Shown piece by piece: positions 17,379-26,186 of a stretch of 64,000 nt of DNA. The stretch is from the NCBI GenBank assembly GCA_028280945.1, contig JANQKV010000058.1:18477-82476 (forward strand), read 5' to 3'. The notes beneath the pieces were generated by a model. The model did no database searches. It was not told the origin of the DNA and was given only the letters and a program-made list of their open reading frames with translations. Position numbers and translations under genes: made by a program. How positions within the stretch are numbered: position 1 is the first letter of the stretch; each line of letters starts with the position of its first letter. This stretch comes from Opitutaceae bacterium (lineage in GTDB: Bacteria > Verrucomicrobiota > Verrucomicrobiia > Opitutales > Opitutaceae).

Positions 17379-18686
17379 TCAGCTCTGTCCGAGTTGGCGA
17401 GCCCCGATGTCCCGTCGGAATATTTTACTGGGGCATTCGATTCGATCGCACACGTCGTAGGCGGCATTGGCGGCAGATTGGAGATCAGGCCCGAGTGCCG
17501 TCACGCCCAGGACCCGGCCTCCGGCGGTCACCAGTTGTCCGGATTCGTTCCTGGCCGTGCCCGCCTGGACGATTGCCACCTTATCAGGCATGGGTTCAGG
17601 AAACGTGATAACGTCACCTTTCGGATAGCTCGCAGGGTATCCCCGGGCCGCAATGACCACACACATCGCGTGTTCCGGTTTTACCTGCAGATCGAAATCC
17701 TGCAGATCACCCTGCGCTGCTCGCCACAGGAGCTCCAAAACGTCACAACCCAGTCGAGGTAGCACGACCTGGGTCTCGGGGTCGCCGAAGCGGGTATTAT
17801 ATTCGAGCACGGAGGGGCCTTGGGCGGTGAGCATGATGCCAATGAAGAGGGTGCCGCGAAAATCTATGCCTTCATCGGCAATGGCTTCCACGGATGGTCG
17901 CACAATTTCGTCCTCAATTTGCTGCAACAGTCCGGGGGTAACCACCTCCGCCGGAGAGTAGGTTCCCATGCCGCCGGTATTGGGCCCAGTATCGCCTTCG
18001 CCGATACGCTTGTGATCTTGGGAGGTGGGGAGGATCAGGTAGTCGCGCCCTGAGACGATCACCAGAATCGAAGTCTCGTCCCCGACCAGGCAGTCTTCGA
18101 TAAGGACCCGTGATCCCGATGCGCCAAATTTGTTGCCTTCCAGCATGTCTCGAACTGCTTCCTCGGCTTCAATGCGATTGGCGGCCACGATGACTCCCTT
18201 TCCAGCGGCGAGGCCGTCCGCCTTGATGACGATCGGGGCAGATCGGACCTTGAGATATTCAAGGGCGGGTTTGACCTCGGAGAACACCTCTGCCGGGGCG
18301 GTGGGAATCCCGTATTTCTGCAGAATCTGTTTGGTGCGGATCTTGGACGCCTCCAACTCGCCGCCATCTGCCTTGGGGCCAAAGGCGGGAATGCCGACGT
18401 CAGCCAAGGCGTCCACCAGTCCGAGGGCGAGGGGCACTTCCGGTCCCACCACCACAAATTCAGTCGCGGTGGATTGGGCCAGCTTCACCAACCCGGGAAT
18501 ATCGTCGGCTGCCACTTGGTGGCAGGTGGCACCCTCGGCCTGCATCCCCGGATTTCCCGGAGCCGCAATCAGTTGTGGCTGGGTCGGGGAGGCGGCGAGC
18601 GCGCGGACAAGGGCGTGCTCCCGGCCACCGGAACCGACTACCAAGACCTTGGTCGGAAGGGAGGTGCTGTCAGCAGGCGAAACCAT
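17379..18686 (-). CDS. purD: Phosphoribosylamine-glycine ligase
   Basis: PurD joins glycine to phosphoribosylamine with ATP, the second step of purine synthesis. The protein has 435 residues with an N-terminal GSGGREHAL motif (18-26) and a central ATP-grasp domain containing ADGLAAGKGV and later FGDPETQVV, all typical. The N-terminal dozen residues before KVLVVG are slightly longer than usual. It is divergent from the pilin-like gene (109-base gap) and heads the minus-strand group purD, phosphatase, glyA. Confidence 0.96.
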   Translation of the reverse strand: MVSPADSTSLPTKVLVVGSGGREHALVRALAASPTQPQLIAAPGNPGMQAEGATCHQVAADDIPGLVKLAQSTATEFVVVGPEVPLALGLVDALADVGIPAFGPKADGGELEASKIRTKQILQKYGIPTAPAEVFSEVKPALEYLKVRSAPIVIKADGLAAGKGVIVAANRIEAEEAVRDMLEGNKFGASGSRVLIEDCLVGDETSILVIVSGRDYLILPTSQDHKRIGEGDTGPNTGGMGTYSPAEVVTPGLLQQIEDEIVRPSVEAIADEGIDFRGTLFIGIMLTAQGPSVLEYNTRFGDPETQVVLPRLGCDVLELLWRAAQGDLQDFDLQVKPEHAMCVVIAARGYPASYPKGDVITFPEPMPDKVAIVQAGTARNESGQLVTAGGRVLGVTALGPDLQSAANAAYDVCDRIECPSKIFRRDIGARQLGQS

Positions 18687-18795
18687 GGAGGCGAAACTTC
18701 GGGATGGAGAAATCCACGCAACGTAGAAATGCGAAATCTACTTAGGAGTATGGGATTGATTCCTGAACGGGGCCTCGGATTATTAACGATCGTCG

Positions 18796-19269
18796 ATGGT
18801 TAGCAGGCGAAAAAATAAGGGATTCACCCTAGTCGAAATCATGGTGGTTGTGACCTTGATCGGGTTTCTCGCCATGTTGGCCGTCCCCACTTTTAAACGG
18901 ATCAAGCTGCGGGCACTCTCCGCCTCTTACACGGCGGATACACGTCTTTTTTCAGAGGCGTTTCAGCGCTACGCGCAGGAAAACGGCAGGTTTCCTCCCA
19001 CCAGTGGAGTCGGCGTCATCCCCGATGGGATGGACGAATACCTCAACATCAACGATTGGAACAAGACATCATCAATTGGCGGTAATTACAGCTGGCTGAG
19101 CGTCCAGAATGCGGGCGCCACCATCGGAGTCTTGGTGGTGGCGGGGGCGACACTTTCGTTGGACGAGCTGGAGCTCGTCGATACTTGGATCGATGATGGA
19201 AACCTTAACTCAGGCAACGTGATTACCGCCGCCGCGGGCACGATCGTCTACTATATCGTCGAGAACTGA
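18796..19269 (+). CDS. Type IV pilin / pseudopilin-like protein
   Basis: This 157-residue protein has the prepilin peptidase site GFTLVE (9-14) after a short basic leader (MVSRRKNK), followed by a hydrophobic helix (about 12-32). Cleavage after Gly9 and methylation of Phe10 would be expected. The rest is a small globular head with a short GDWNKT-like loop region and no cysteine pair. Such proteins form type IV pili or type II secretion pseudopili. No assembly ATPase or secretin gene is nearby, so it must rely on machinery elsewhere. The next gene starts five bases after it. Confidence 0.85.
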   Translation: MVSRRKNKGFTLVEIMVVVTLIGFLAMLAVPTFKRIKLRALSASYTADTRLFSEAFQRYAQENGRFPPTSGVGVIPDGMDEYLNINDWNKTSSIGGNYSWLSVQNAGATIGVLVVAGATLSLDELELVDTWIDDGNLNSGNVITAAAGTIVYYIVEN

Positions 19270-19274
19270 GCGAA

Positions 19275-20048
19275 ATGAGTTCATTGCCTGTTTTACTTTC
19301 CGCTCAAGGCCTTTCCGCCGATTGCTCAACCCCGGAATCCGGACGCAAGGTGCCCATGTCGAAAATGGACATCGAGCAGGCGCTCGGTCGACTGCGTTCA
19401 TTCGCCGCGCTCACATCCATTCAGTTGAATGGGGTTGAGGCGTCGGTTACCGTCGCACGCGGGGATCTTCGTTTGGTGGTAACCAACCAAGGCGGCCGAC
19501 TGATGGCTCAGGACGCTCGCGATACTGCTGCGGTGCCCCAGGAAAAGTCTCCCGAAGAGATAGGTGCTTGGCTCATGTCGTCGGATGGGGCCTCGACCCC
19601 CAAAAAGAGTTCCGCAACCAGTGGAGGTGGTGAAGGTCGATTTGCTTCCCTCGCCGGAGAAGGCAAAAAACTGGCCTTTATCGGCGTGATGTTGGTGGGC
19701 ATCGTGGTGATGGGCTGGTTCAACTTCGCCCCTCGCAAGGTAGCCGAAGGCATCGTGTTCATCGATCATCCCGTGCGTGTCGCCGGTTTGAACCAGCAGT
19801 TCTTGGGCCGCTACGGCGACCTCACGGATCCCAGCCAAGTTGTCTTTGTGGTGGAAGAGGAACAGCTCCGGGTGCACCTCATCAATGCCGGGATCATGGA
19901 GGCAGAGCCGCTTCGGGTGATGTCGTTCCGCTACGGCAGCCGAGGTTTGGAAGAAGTGATGGTAGCGGAGAATGGCGCCGTCATTGAGCGCGATACTTCC
20001 GGTAATTTGGTCTACAGCGGCACCACTTATCCGCGGATCAGGAGCTAA
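19275..20048 (+). CDS. Hypothetical single-pass membrane protein
   Basis: I do not recognise this 257-residue protein. Residues 1-120 are soluble and probably cytoplasmic, one membrane helix spans about 131-150 (LAFIGVMLVGIVVMGWF), and the last 100 residues form a likely periplasmic domain of alternating polar and hydrophobic residues. The ATG at 19275 is five bases after the pilin-like gene; another ATG at 19356 (MSKMDIEQ) is an equally possible start. The position suggests cotranscription with the pilin-like protein and a possible role in the same apparatus, which is inference only. Confidence 0.7.
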   Translation: MSSLPVLLSAQGLSADCSTPESGRKVPMSKMDIEQALGRLRSFAALTSIQLNGVEASVTVARGDLRLVVTNQGGRLMAQDARDTAAVPQEKSPEEIGAWLMSSDGASTPKKSSATSGGGEGRFASLAGEGKKLAFIGVMLVGIVVMGWFNFAPRKVAEGIVFIDHPVRVAGLNQQFLGRYGDLTDPSQVVFVVEEEQLRVHLINAGIMEAEPLRVMSFRYGSRGLEEVMVAENGAVIERDTSGNLVYSGTTYPRIRS

Positions 20049-20054
20049 TCCCAG

Positions 20055-20082
20055 CCCGGTGCAAACTCGGGAGCGGACCGGG
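20055..20082. terminator. Possible bidirectional terminator hairpin
   Basis: CCCGGT (20055-20060) pairs with ACCGGG (20077-20082) around a 16-base loop, in the 35-base gap between two convergent genes. No T-run follows on either strand, so the call is weak. Confidence 0.25.
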
Positions 20083-20083
20083 G

Positions 20084-22042
20084 TCAAAGCACTTGAAGCT
20101 TGTCCCGGTAGAACGTGACAACCTCGTCCGGATCATCGGTAAACAAAAGGTAGTCGGACATCCACGAAGGGGCGCGCTTTTCACGAATCATGGTGGTGAA
20201 CTGCTTGCGCAGGTCTCGGAAATAACGGGCATCAAAAAAGACGAATGGTACCCGCGGCCGGATGCCGAGTTTGAGATTGCACATCTCGATTCCGATTTCC
20301 TCGAGGGTGCCAACACCGCCGACGTTGAAGACACAGAAATCGGCGACTTCAAACCACTTTTGCCGGAAATGCCGGGAGGACTCCTGGAAGGTATTGAAGA
20401 AATCCACGCCCAATTCCGGCGGTTGGGCCTCAAGTTCGAGGAAACACGCCCCGGTCAAGCAGCCTTTTGCCCTGGCTTGTTCACAGGCGAGTCCCATGAC
20501 CCCACCCCCGCCGCCAGTGATCATGCCTACATTGGGCGCCATGTAGTCGGTCAAACGGTCAATGAGATGGGTGATGCGCTGCGACTGTTGTTCATTGAGC
20601 CCCGCCGCGCTACCGTAAAAGGCGAGGATCGTTGATTCCTGGAATCGCCGACTGGCTTCCTCGCGAAGGAAGAATCCATGATTCTTTTTATAGACGTGAA
20701 GGTAAAGGTCGCCGAGTTGAGGAGTGAACCAATAGACGTCGATGCCGAGCGCCTCAAGTGTATCGAGCCGGGTGTGGGCGTTGTGGGAAAGAAAAAAGCC
20801 GTGGGTGCGTGAGGCGTTGCGGAAAATTATCCGCTTCAACTTCAAATCGGGCAGGGCTCCCAGCAACTCCACCTGCTCCAGCAGGTTGGGAAAATAGTTG
20901 GTCACCAGGGTGTCGCAGCCCTTCGGTGCTGCCGCGACGGCAGCGATGAGGGTGGGATGCGTCATGGCAGGATCTATCTGAGCCACGGCGGCTTGAATTC
21001 GCGCCGGGCTGTTGCCGAGATGCAGCAATACCGAAGGGTTCGGCATGGTGGAGTTCTGCCCCTTTACCGACACGCGCAGTCGCGGTTTTGGCGGTGACTT
21101 GGGTTTGGACGCGGGTTGTTGCGACGCTTCATCGATCGCGGCGAACGCTTGTTCGCTGGCAGCGGTCAAGTTCTGCCGGCGTTGGCGGCGGGTCTGTGCC
21201 CGTGAGCCGTCGGTTTCAGGTGCCCGGAAGATTTCGACCGAGACCATGGGGTTTACCACCGGCTGATCGCCGGGGTTGTAGATCTCCAGCATGATGTTGG
21301 TCCCAAACGTTTTCACCGGATCGAGCACCACCGCGCTAGTGTGGATCCCAAAGTTGCCGCGTCCCTGGTTCAGCACGACGTAGTGCTCTTTCAAATACAT
21401 CGAACAGCTCGTGAGCACCCCGGCCTGCGGGGGGATGCTCAACGGCGACGCGGAGTGCCGCACTTGAACCTTGTCCAGCAGCGTTCGGCTGGCTTGGCCC
21501 GCCACCAATTGAGCGAAGGTCTCCCGCTCCAGATCGGCTTTGAGCGCATAGCGGACGTGATGGGGAGTTAAAAACACCCGGCCGTCGCGATCGATGGAGA
21601 TCGTGTTGGGGAGTTTGATTACATTGGAGCGGACGGCCTGCCAAATCTCCTCGGTGGGCAGCTTGGCCTCGGGGGGCGCATAAAAAAGCCGGCCCACGGG
21701 GGTGCCGGGGCGAAAGAGTTTTCGCCAATAGGCCGCATGGGGCACCGTCGAATCGTAGACGAAGGCCTCGGCCTCAACGATCAATCGATTGCCGTCGATT
21801 TGGGCGGGCTGCGGGGTGAGCATTTCAATGCCGATGCGGGCCAGCGTGCTGCGTTCGGTGAACTTGAAAGACGGGTGATGCTCCTGCCAAAAGGTCCATT
21901 CGGAGTGGTTGCGCGGCCAAAAGGCGAGGGTGAGGGAAAGAGGGTGGTCATCGCCTTGGGGGCGGACAGCGAGCACTTGGCCGTCCTGACTGGTCCAAAA
22001 CTGAGGGGCTTTCATGGACGGAACAAATCGGAGCAGAGACAT
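20084..22042 (-). CDS. LOG-domain protein with a long unrecognised N-terminal region
   Basis: The C-terminal part of this 652-residue protein (about 480-652) is a LOG/lysine-decarboxylase-like Rossmann domain with GGGGGVMG (510-517) and GGVGTLEE (575-582), which match the GGGxxGLMG and PGGxGTxxE motifs of enzymes that release free cytokinin-type bases from nucleotides. The first 350 or so residues have no motif I know; they are rich in beta-like stretches and end in a basic, Pro/Lys-rich linker near 310-345. LOG proteins are normally about 200 residues. I took the ATG at 22042; an upstream start would overlap the divergent FKBP gene. Confidence 0.8.
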   Translation of the reverse strand: MSLLRFVPSMKAPQFWTSQDGQVLAVRPQGDDHPLSLTLAFWPRNHSEWTFWQEHHPSFKFTERSTLARIGIEMLTPQPAQIDGNRLIVEAEAFVYDSTVPHAAYWRKLFRPGTPVGRLFYAPPEAKLPTEEIWQAVRSNVIKLPNTISIDRDGRVFLTPHHVRYALKADLERETFAQLVAGQASRTLLDKVQVRHSASPLSIPPQAGVLTSCSMYLKEHYVVLNQGRGNFGIHTSAVVLDPVKTFGTNIMLEIYNPGDQPVVNPMVSVEIFRAPETDGSRAQTRRQRRQNLTAASEQAFAAIDEASQQPASKPKSPPKPRLRVSVKGQNSTMPNPSVLLHLGNSPARIQAAVAQIDPAMTHPTLIAAVAAAPKGCDTLVTNYFPNLLEQVELLGALPDLKLKRIIFRNASRTHGFFLSHNAHTRLDTLEALGIDVYWFTPQLGDLYLHVYKKNHGFFLREEASRRFQESTILAFYGSAAGLNEQQSQRITHLIDRLTDYMAPNVGMITGGGGGVMGLACEQARAKGCLTGACFLELEAQPPELGVDFFNTFQESSRHFRQKWFEVADFCVFNVGGVGTLEEIGIEMCNLKLGIRPRVPFVFFDARYFRDLRKQFTTMIREKRAPSWMSDYLLFTDDPDEVVTFYRDKLQVL

Positions 22043-22128
22043 CGTTTCAAGGGTTCCGACGATAAAGACCTCGTGTCGTTGCGATGGGCGTTTGCCTCGG
22101 GTGAGTGAAATGGTTCTCAATCCCGTGT

Positions 22129-22875
22129 ATGCGAACTACCTTCCGATTTATTCTCGTCGCTATCACGCTGGGATGCAGTGCTGCAACCCTGGCGCAGACT
22201 GAAAACTCCCCTGCGGCATCGGTCACTTCGGATTCAATTCCTGTCGAGAGCCCGGCGTTGAGTGAGGAACAGATGCTGGAGATCTATGGTTGGATGGCTG
22301 GGATGCGAGCTGGTCTCAGTCGACTGGGATTAACCGAAACGGAGATGGCCGCGTTTCTTCGGGGGATCGAAGCAGCTGGAGCGGGCAAGAACTGGGAAGT
22401 AAACATCGCCACGGCAGGACCCGCCATTTCCCAAATGGTGCAAGCCAAGTTCGATGCCTACATGGCGGCCGAAAAAGCCAAGCAAATGGCGATTGCGGAA
22501 AACTTTTGGCAGACCCTGCGGGAAACCCCCGGTGTCACTCAACTGCCTTCCGGGTTGGCCTACAAAATCACCGAACCCGGAACGGGACCCAAACCCGCCC
22601 CGGTGGACACCGTGATTGCCCATTACACCGGCCGTTTGATTGACGGCACGGTGTTCGATTCTTCGCAGGGGGGTGGGCCTTTCGAGACGCAACTGAACCG
22701 CGTCATCCCGGGATGGACCGAAGGACTTGGATTGATTGGCGCAGGCGGGAAAATCACCCTCTACATTCCCGCTTCGCTGGGCTACGGCGACGCGGGCACG
22801 GACAATATTCCTCCCGGTGCCACTTTGATTTTTGAGGTGGAACTGCTCAAGGTGATCCCGGCTCCAGCGCCGTAG
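22129..22875 (+). CDS. Exported FKBP-type peptidyl-prolyl isomerase
   Basis: This protein speeds cis-trans isomerisation of proline peptide bonds. With the ATG at 22129 it has 248 residues: a signal peptide (hydrophobic core to about residue 18, likely cut near TLA-Q), an alpha-helical dimerisation region of the Mip/FkpA type (about 45-145), and a C-terminal FKBP domain with GTVFDSSQGGGPF, VIPGWTEGL and IPASLGYG. It should fold proteins in the periplasm. An ATG at 22105 would add eight residues. Its stop is 40 bases from the convergent aldolase gene. Confidence 0.92.
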   Translation: MRTTFRFILVAITLGCSAATLAQTENSPAASVTSDSIPVESPALSEEQMLEIYGWMAGMRAGLSRLGLTETEMAAFLRGIEAAGAGKNWEVNIATAGPAISQMVQAKFDAYMAAEKAKQMAIAENFWQTLRETPGVTQLPSGLAYKITEPGTGPKPAPVDTVIAHYTGRLIDGTVFDSSQGGGPFETQLNRVIPGWTEGLGLIGAGGKITLYIPASLGYGDAGTDNIPPGATLIFEVELLKVIPAPAP

Positions 22876-22915
22876 AGTCTTGCTGTGTTGATGACCTGAC
22901 CAATTCTCCTCCCGG

Positions 22916-23980
22916 TTAAGCGGCGGGGTTGGTTTCAACGAGATCCCGCGTAAACGATTCCAAGTCCTCGTCGGTTGTATCCCAATTGCACATCAGGCGA
23001 TAGCGCTCGGGGCCCAGGAAATTGTAGAAATGCCAGCCCCGCTCATGCATCGCTGAGGCGTGCTCAGGAGCCATGTCGACAAAGAGTGCGTTGACCTCCG
23101 GTTCGAGAAATACCGAAACCTCCGGTATGGGGTGCAACCGGTCGGCTAGCGACCGGGTCATGGCATTCGCATGTGCGGCGTGGTCCAGCCAGGCGCCGTC
23201 TTGCAGCATCCCCAGCCATTGGCTGCTGAGAAACCGCATTTTTGAAGCCAGCTGTCCGGCTTGTTTGCAGCGGTAGTCAAACTCTACCGCCTGCTCCGGA
23301 TTAAAGAATATCACGGCTTCTGATGTGTTCATGCCGTTTTTGGTGCCGCCAAAACACAACACGTCGACACCGGCTCGCCAGGTGAAGTCCGCTGGCGAAG
23401 CCCCTTCTTTGTCCCGCAAAGCCACGGCTGCATTGGCGAACCGGGCCCCGTCCATGTGCACGGCGAGTTGGTGGTGGCGGGCCAGTGCGCTGAGTGCTTC
23501 GATTTCAGCGGTCGAGTAAACCGTGCCGAACTCGGTCGACTGGGTAAGGGAAAGCACGCGGGGCTTGGGGTAGTGGATGTCGGTGCGTTTGCGAATGACT
23601 CTTTCGACCGCATCGGCATCGAGTTTCCCATGAGTTCCCCTGGCGGTCAGGATTTTGGTGCCATTGGAAAAGAATTCCGGGGCCCCGCACTCGTCCGTCT
23701 CCACGTGGGCGACTTCATGGCAGATCACGCTGTGGTAACTGCGGCACAACGAGGCGAGGGCCAGCGAGTTTGCCGCCGTGCCGTTGAAAACGAAAAAGAT
23801 CTCAGCCTCCGGCTTTTCGAAAACCTCCCGTATGAGATCACAGGCTCGATTCGTCCAATCGTCGGCACCGTAAGAAGGAAGGCGGCCTTGATTGGCTTGG
23901 CTCATGGATGCCCAGGCCTCGGGGCAGATTCCTGACGTGTTGTCGCTGGCAAAGTGATGGCGATGGATGGGAGAGGACAT
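22916..23980 (-). CDS. Low-specificity threonine aldolase-like PLP enzyme
   Basis: This 354-residue fold-type I PLP enzyme belongs to the beta-eliminating lyase/threonine aldolase family. FASDNTSGICPE is the usual N-terminal block, HMDGARFANA holds the PLP-contacting Asp, and the Schiff-base lysine is Lys214 in FGGTKNGM. It would cleave threonine or allo-threonine to glycine and acetaldehyde. I chose the ATG at 23980; the frame extends 31 residues further but that part is proline-rich, unconserved and overlaps aroK. It is divergent from aroK. Confidence 0.92.
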   Translation of the reverse strand: MSSPIHRHHFASDNTSGICPEAWASMSQANQGRLPSYGADDWTNRACDLIREVFEKPEAEIFFVFNGTAANSLALASLCRSYHSVICHEVAHVETDECGAPEFFSNGTKILTARGTHGKLDADAVERVIRKRTDIHYPKPRVLSLTQSTEFGTVYSTAEIEALSALARHHQLAVHMDGARFANAAVALRDKEGASPADFTWRAGVDVLCFGGTKNGMNTSEAVIFFNPEQAVEFDYRCKQAGQLASKMRFLSSQWLGMLQDGAWLDHAAHANAMTRSLADRLHPIPEVSVFLEPEVNALFVDMAPEHASAMHERGWHFYNFLGPERYRLMCNWDTTDEDLESFTRDLVETNPAA

Positions 23981-24063
23981 ACTCGGCGTCGGTTGAGTCG
24001 GCGAGTCAGGGGGATTTTTCGTATTTGGCAAACGCGGGATCTGGCCGTTGATATCTCGCTGCC

Positions 24064-24636
24064 ATGCCCCCAACCGATCGTCCCAGCCCCAACCTGTATC
24101 TGGTCGGATTCATGGGAACGGGAAAATCGACCATCGGTCGTGCGGTGGCCTATCGCCTCAAATATGGATTCTGGGACAGCGATCATGAAATTGAAAAAAG
24201 AGAAGGCACCACCGTGGCGGAGATTTTTGCCGCCAAAGGTGAGGATTCCTTTCGAAGGCTGGAGCGCGAGTTCATCGAGTCGGGTCATGACGCCCAAAGT
24301 TCGGTGGTGGCTTGTGGTGGTGGCCTGGTCGTGCAAGAGGGCATGCTTGATCGGCTGATGAGCCGGGGAGTCGTGATTTGTCTGCACGCATCGTTGGAAA
24401 CGATTTTGCAGCGCACCTCCACCAACCGTAACCGGCCTCTGCTGCACGTGGATGATCCCATGGCCCGACTTCGGGAGCTCTATACGAAACGTGAGCCGAT
24501 TTACCGTAAAGCCGGGGTGGTCATCCTGACCGATCAACGACCCACCAGCGATATTATATCACACGTGATGAGGGTTTATCGCCGGGAGGTAGCCGAGCGC
24601 TCGAAACCTCGGGGGAAACGTCAAGATGCGACCTGA
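24064..24636 (+). CDS. aroK: Shikimate kinase
   Basis: It phosphorylates shikimate at the 3-hydroxyl in the route to chorismate and aromatic amino acids. The 190-residue protein has the P-loop GFMGTGKST (15-23), the shikimate-binding DSDHEIE and CGGG segments and the lid residues RNRPLL. Its length is typical, with a basic C-terminal tail. The 3' end overlaps the start of queG by 11 bases, which suggests translational coupling. Confidence 0.95.
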   Translation: MPPTDRPSPNLYLVGFMGTGKSTIGRAVAYRLKYGFWDSDHEIEKREGTTVAEIFAAKGEDSFRRLEREFIESGHDAQSSVVACGGGLVVQEGMLDRLMSRGVVICLHASLETILQRTSTNRNRPLLHVDDPMARLRELYTKREPIYRKAGVVILTDQRPTSDIISHVMRVYRREVAERSKPRGKRQDAT

Positions 24637-25786
24637 TCCCGAAGCGTTGCGATCGCGGTTGCACACCTTGGGGTTCGATGTCGTGCGCTTTGCTCCGATC
24701 GGTGAATTCACTCCAGGATCAAAAGCGTTCGCCGACTGGCTCGAACTGGGTTACCAAGGCGAGATGGCTTGGCTCGAGCGTTCGTTGCCCAAGCGCTCCG
24801 ATCCCGATTTGGTGCTGAAGGGTGCCCAAAGCATGATCGTGTTGGGGGTGAACTATGGGGACACCCCGGCCCGCTCCGGTCGCCCGACTTGGGCACGATA
24901 CTCGTTGTATCGAGATTACCACGACACCATCAAGCCGGGTTTGGTGGCGGCGGGACGGGAGCTTGAGCAGTGGGGTGGTCTTTCCGACCGGGACTATCGC
25001 TACTATGTCGACACGGGGCCGGTGTTGGAGCGCTCCTGGTCCGCCCAGGCGGGCGTTGGGTTTACCGGCAAGAATGCCATGCTGATTTCCCGTGATTTCG
25101 GAAACTGGCTTTTTCTCGCGGCTATCCTGGTCCGTACTGATTTACCCGCCAATGCGGCCGTGAGTCGTCGTTATCAGGATCAGCCGGTCGGAACCCTGTG
25201 TGGTGGTTGCACGGCTTGCCTCGAGGCGTGCCCGACGGGAGCGTTGCCGGCCCCGGGCGTTTTGGATGCACGCCGCTGCATCTCATACCTCACCATTGAG
25301 TTGAAGGGGGTGATTCCTGTTGAGTGGCGCCAGGCGATTGGAGACCGCATCTACGGCTGTGATGTGTGCGCCGAGGTGTGCCCGTGGAACCGTTTTGCCC
25401 AGGTGTCCCGATCAGTTCTGCTGGCTCCCAGGCCCGAGATTGCCGAATTGACTCTCCGGGACATTCTCGAACTCACCCCTGAACGGTTTGCCGAGGTCTT
25501 CAAAGGAACCGCGATCAAGCGTCTCAAGTTGCGGGGGCTATTGCGGAATGCGTGTATTGTTGCAGCGAATATCGACGCCCAAGACTGCATCCCGGCGATT
25601 CACCGCTTGGCCGGGAACCATTCCGAGGCGATGGTTCGTGCTCATGCCGTCTGGGCATTGCGCGTTTTTGGTCTCGAAACGGCGGAACTCGTGCACTTGG
25701 CCGAGCAGGAGGAAGATGAGGTGGTCTTGGCGGAATACCGCCGGGAAGAACTCAATCCGGGAACACCTCCGCGATCAACTTCTTGA
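24626..25786 (+). CDS. queG: Epoxyqueuosine reductase
   Basis: QueG performs the last step of queuosine synthesis, reducing epoxyqueuosine in tRNA with cobalamin and iron-sulphur clusters. The 386-residue protein has two 4Fe-4S motifs: Cys192, 195, 198 and 202 (CGGCTACLEACP), and Cys245, 248 and 252 (CDVCAEVCP). A C-terminal HEAT-like helical region (about 290-375) contacts tRNA in the known structure. Translation probably couples to aroK through an 11-base overlap. Its end overlaps the convergent thioesterase gene by 35 bases. Confidence 0.95.
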   Translation: MRPDPEALRSRLHTLGFDVVRFAPIGEFTPGSKAFADWLELGYQGEMAWLERSLPKRSDPDLVLKGAQSMIVLGVNYGDTPARSGRPTWARYSLYRDYHDTIKPGLVAAGRELEQWGGLSDRDYRYYVDTGPVLERSWSAQAGVGFTGKNAMLISRDFGNWLFLAAILVRTDLPANAAVSRRYQDQPVGTLCGGCTACLEACPTGALPAPGVLDARRCISYLTIELKGVIPVEWRQAIGDRIYGCDVCAEVCPWNRFAQVSRSVLLAPRPEIAELTLRDILELTPERFAEVFKGTAIKRLKLRGLLRNACIVAANIDAQDCIPAIHRLAGNHSEAMVRAHAVWALRVFGLETAELVHLAEQEEDEVVLAEYRREELNPGTPPRSTS

Positions 25787-26153
25787 AGACTTCGGGCGGG
25801 CGGGTGGGCCGGCCGGAGTGGTCCACGAATACGTGCTCAGTGCTGGCTTCCGCGATCAAGTCCGACCCCCTGGTGAGCACGTAGTCCAAACGGAAGCGAA
25901 AAGTAGGTTTCTGCTTCAACCGCACCTCAACGGTAATTTCGTCGTCGTAGTGCGCAGGCTGCTTGAACTGAAGGTTAAGGCCCAGCAACGGGAGCCGATA
26001 GCCCATTTCCTCCAGCTCCCGGTAAGTGAGCCCGGACTGGCGAAAAAGATCGGTGCGAGCCACCTCGAGCCAGGGCACGTAATCGCCATGGTAGACGATG
26101 CCCATCATGTCGGTTTCCGCATAACGGACGCGGATGGTGGATTGCGACTTCAT
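25752..26153 (-). CDS. Acyl-CoA thioesterase, hotdog fold (YbgC/FadM-like)
   Basis: This 133-residue 4-hydroxybenzoyl-CoA-thioesterase-type protein has the motif RYAETDMMGIVYHGDYVPW, whose Asp15 is the expected catalytic acid. It would hydrolyse acyl-CoA or acyl-ACP thioesters. I chose the ATG at 26153, since the extra upstream residues are unconserved. It lies 33 bases after a GT4 gene on the same strand and near the acyl-carrier-protein genes that start at 27561, so a role in releasing or editing acyl chains of that locus is possible but unproven. Confidence 0.9.
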   Translation of the reverse strand: MKSQSTIRVRYAETDMMGIVYHGDYVPWLEVARTDLFRQSGLTYRELEEMGYRLPLLGLNLQFKQPAHYDDEITVEVRLKQKPTFRFRLDYVLTRGSDLIAEASTEHVFVDHSGRPTRPPEVFKKLIAEVFPD

Positions 26154-26186
26154 CACGCGGAGACAGAAGCCCACCGCGCTCAGGCG

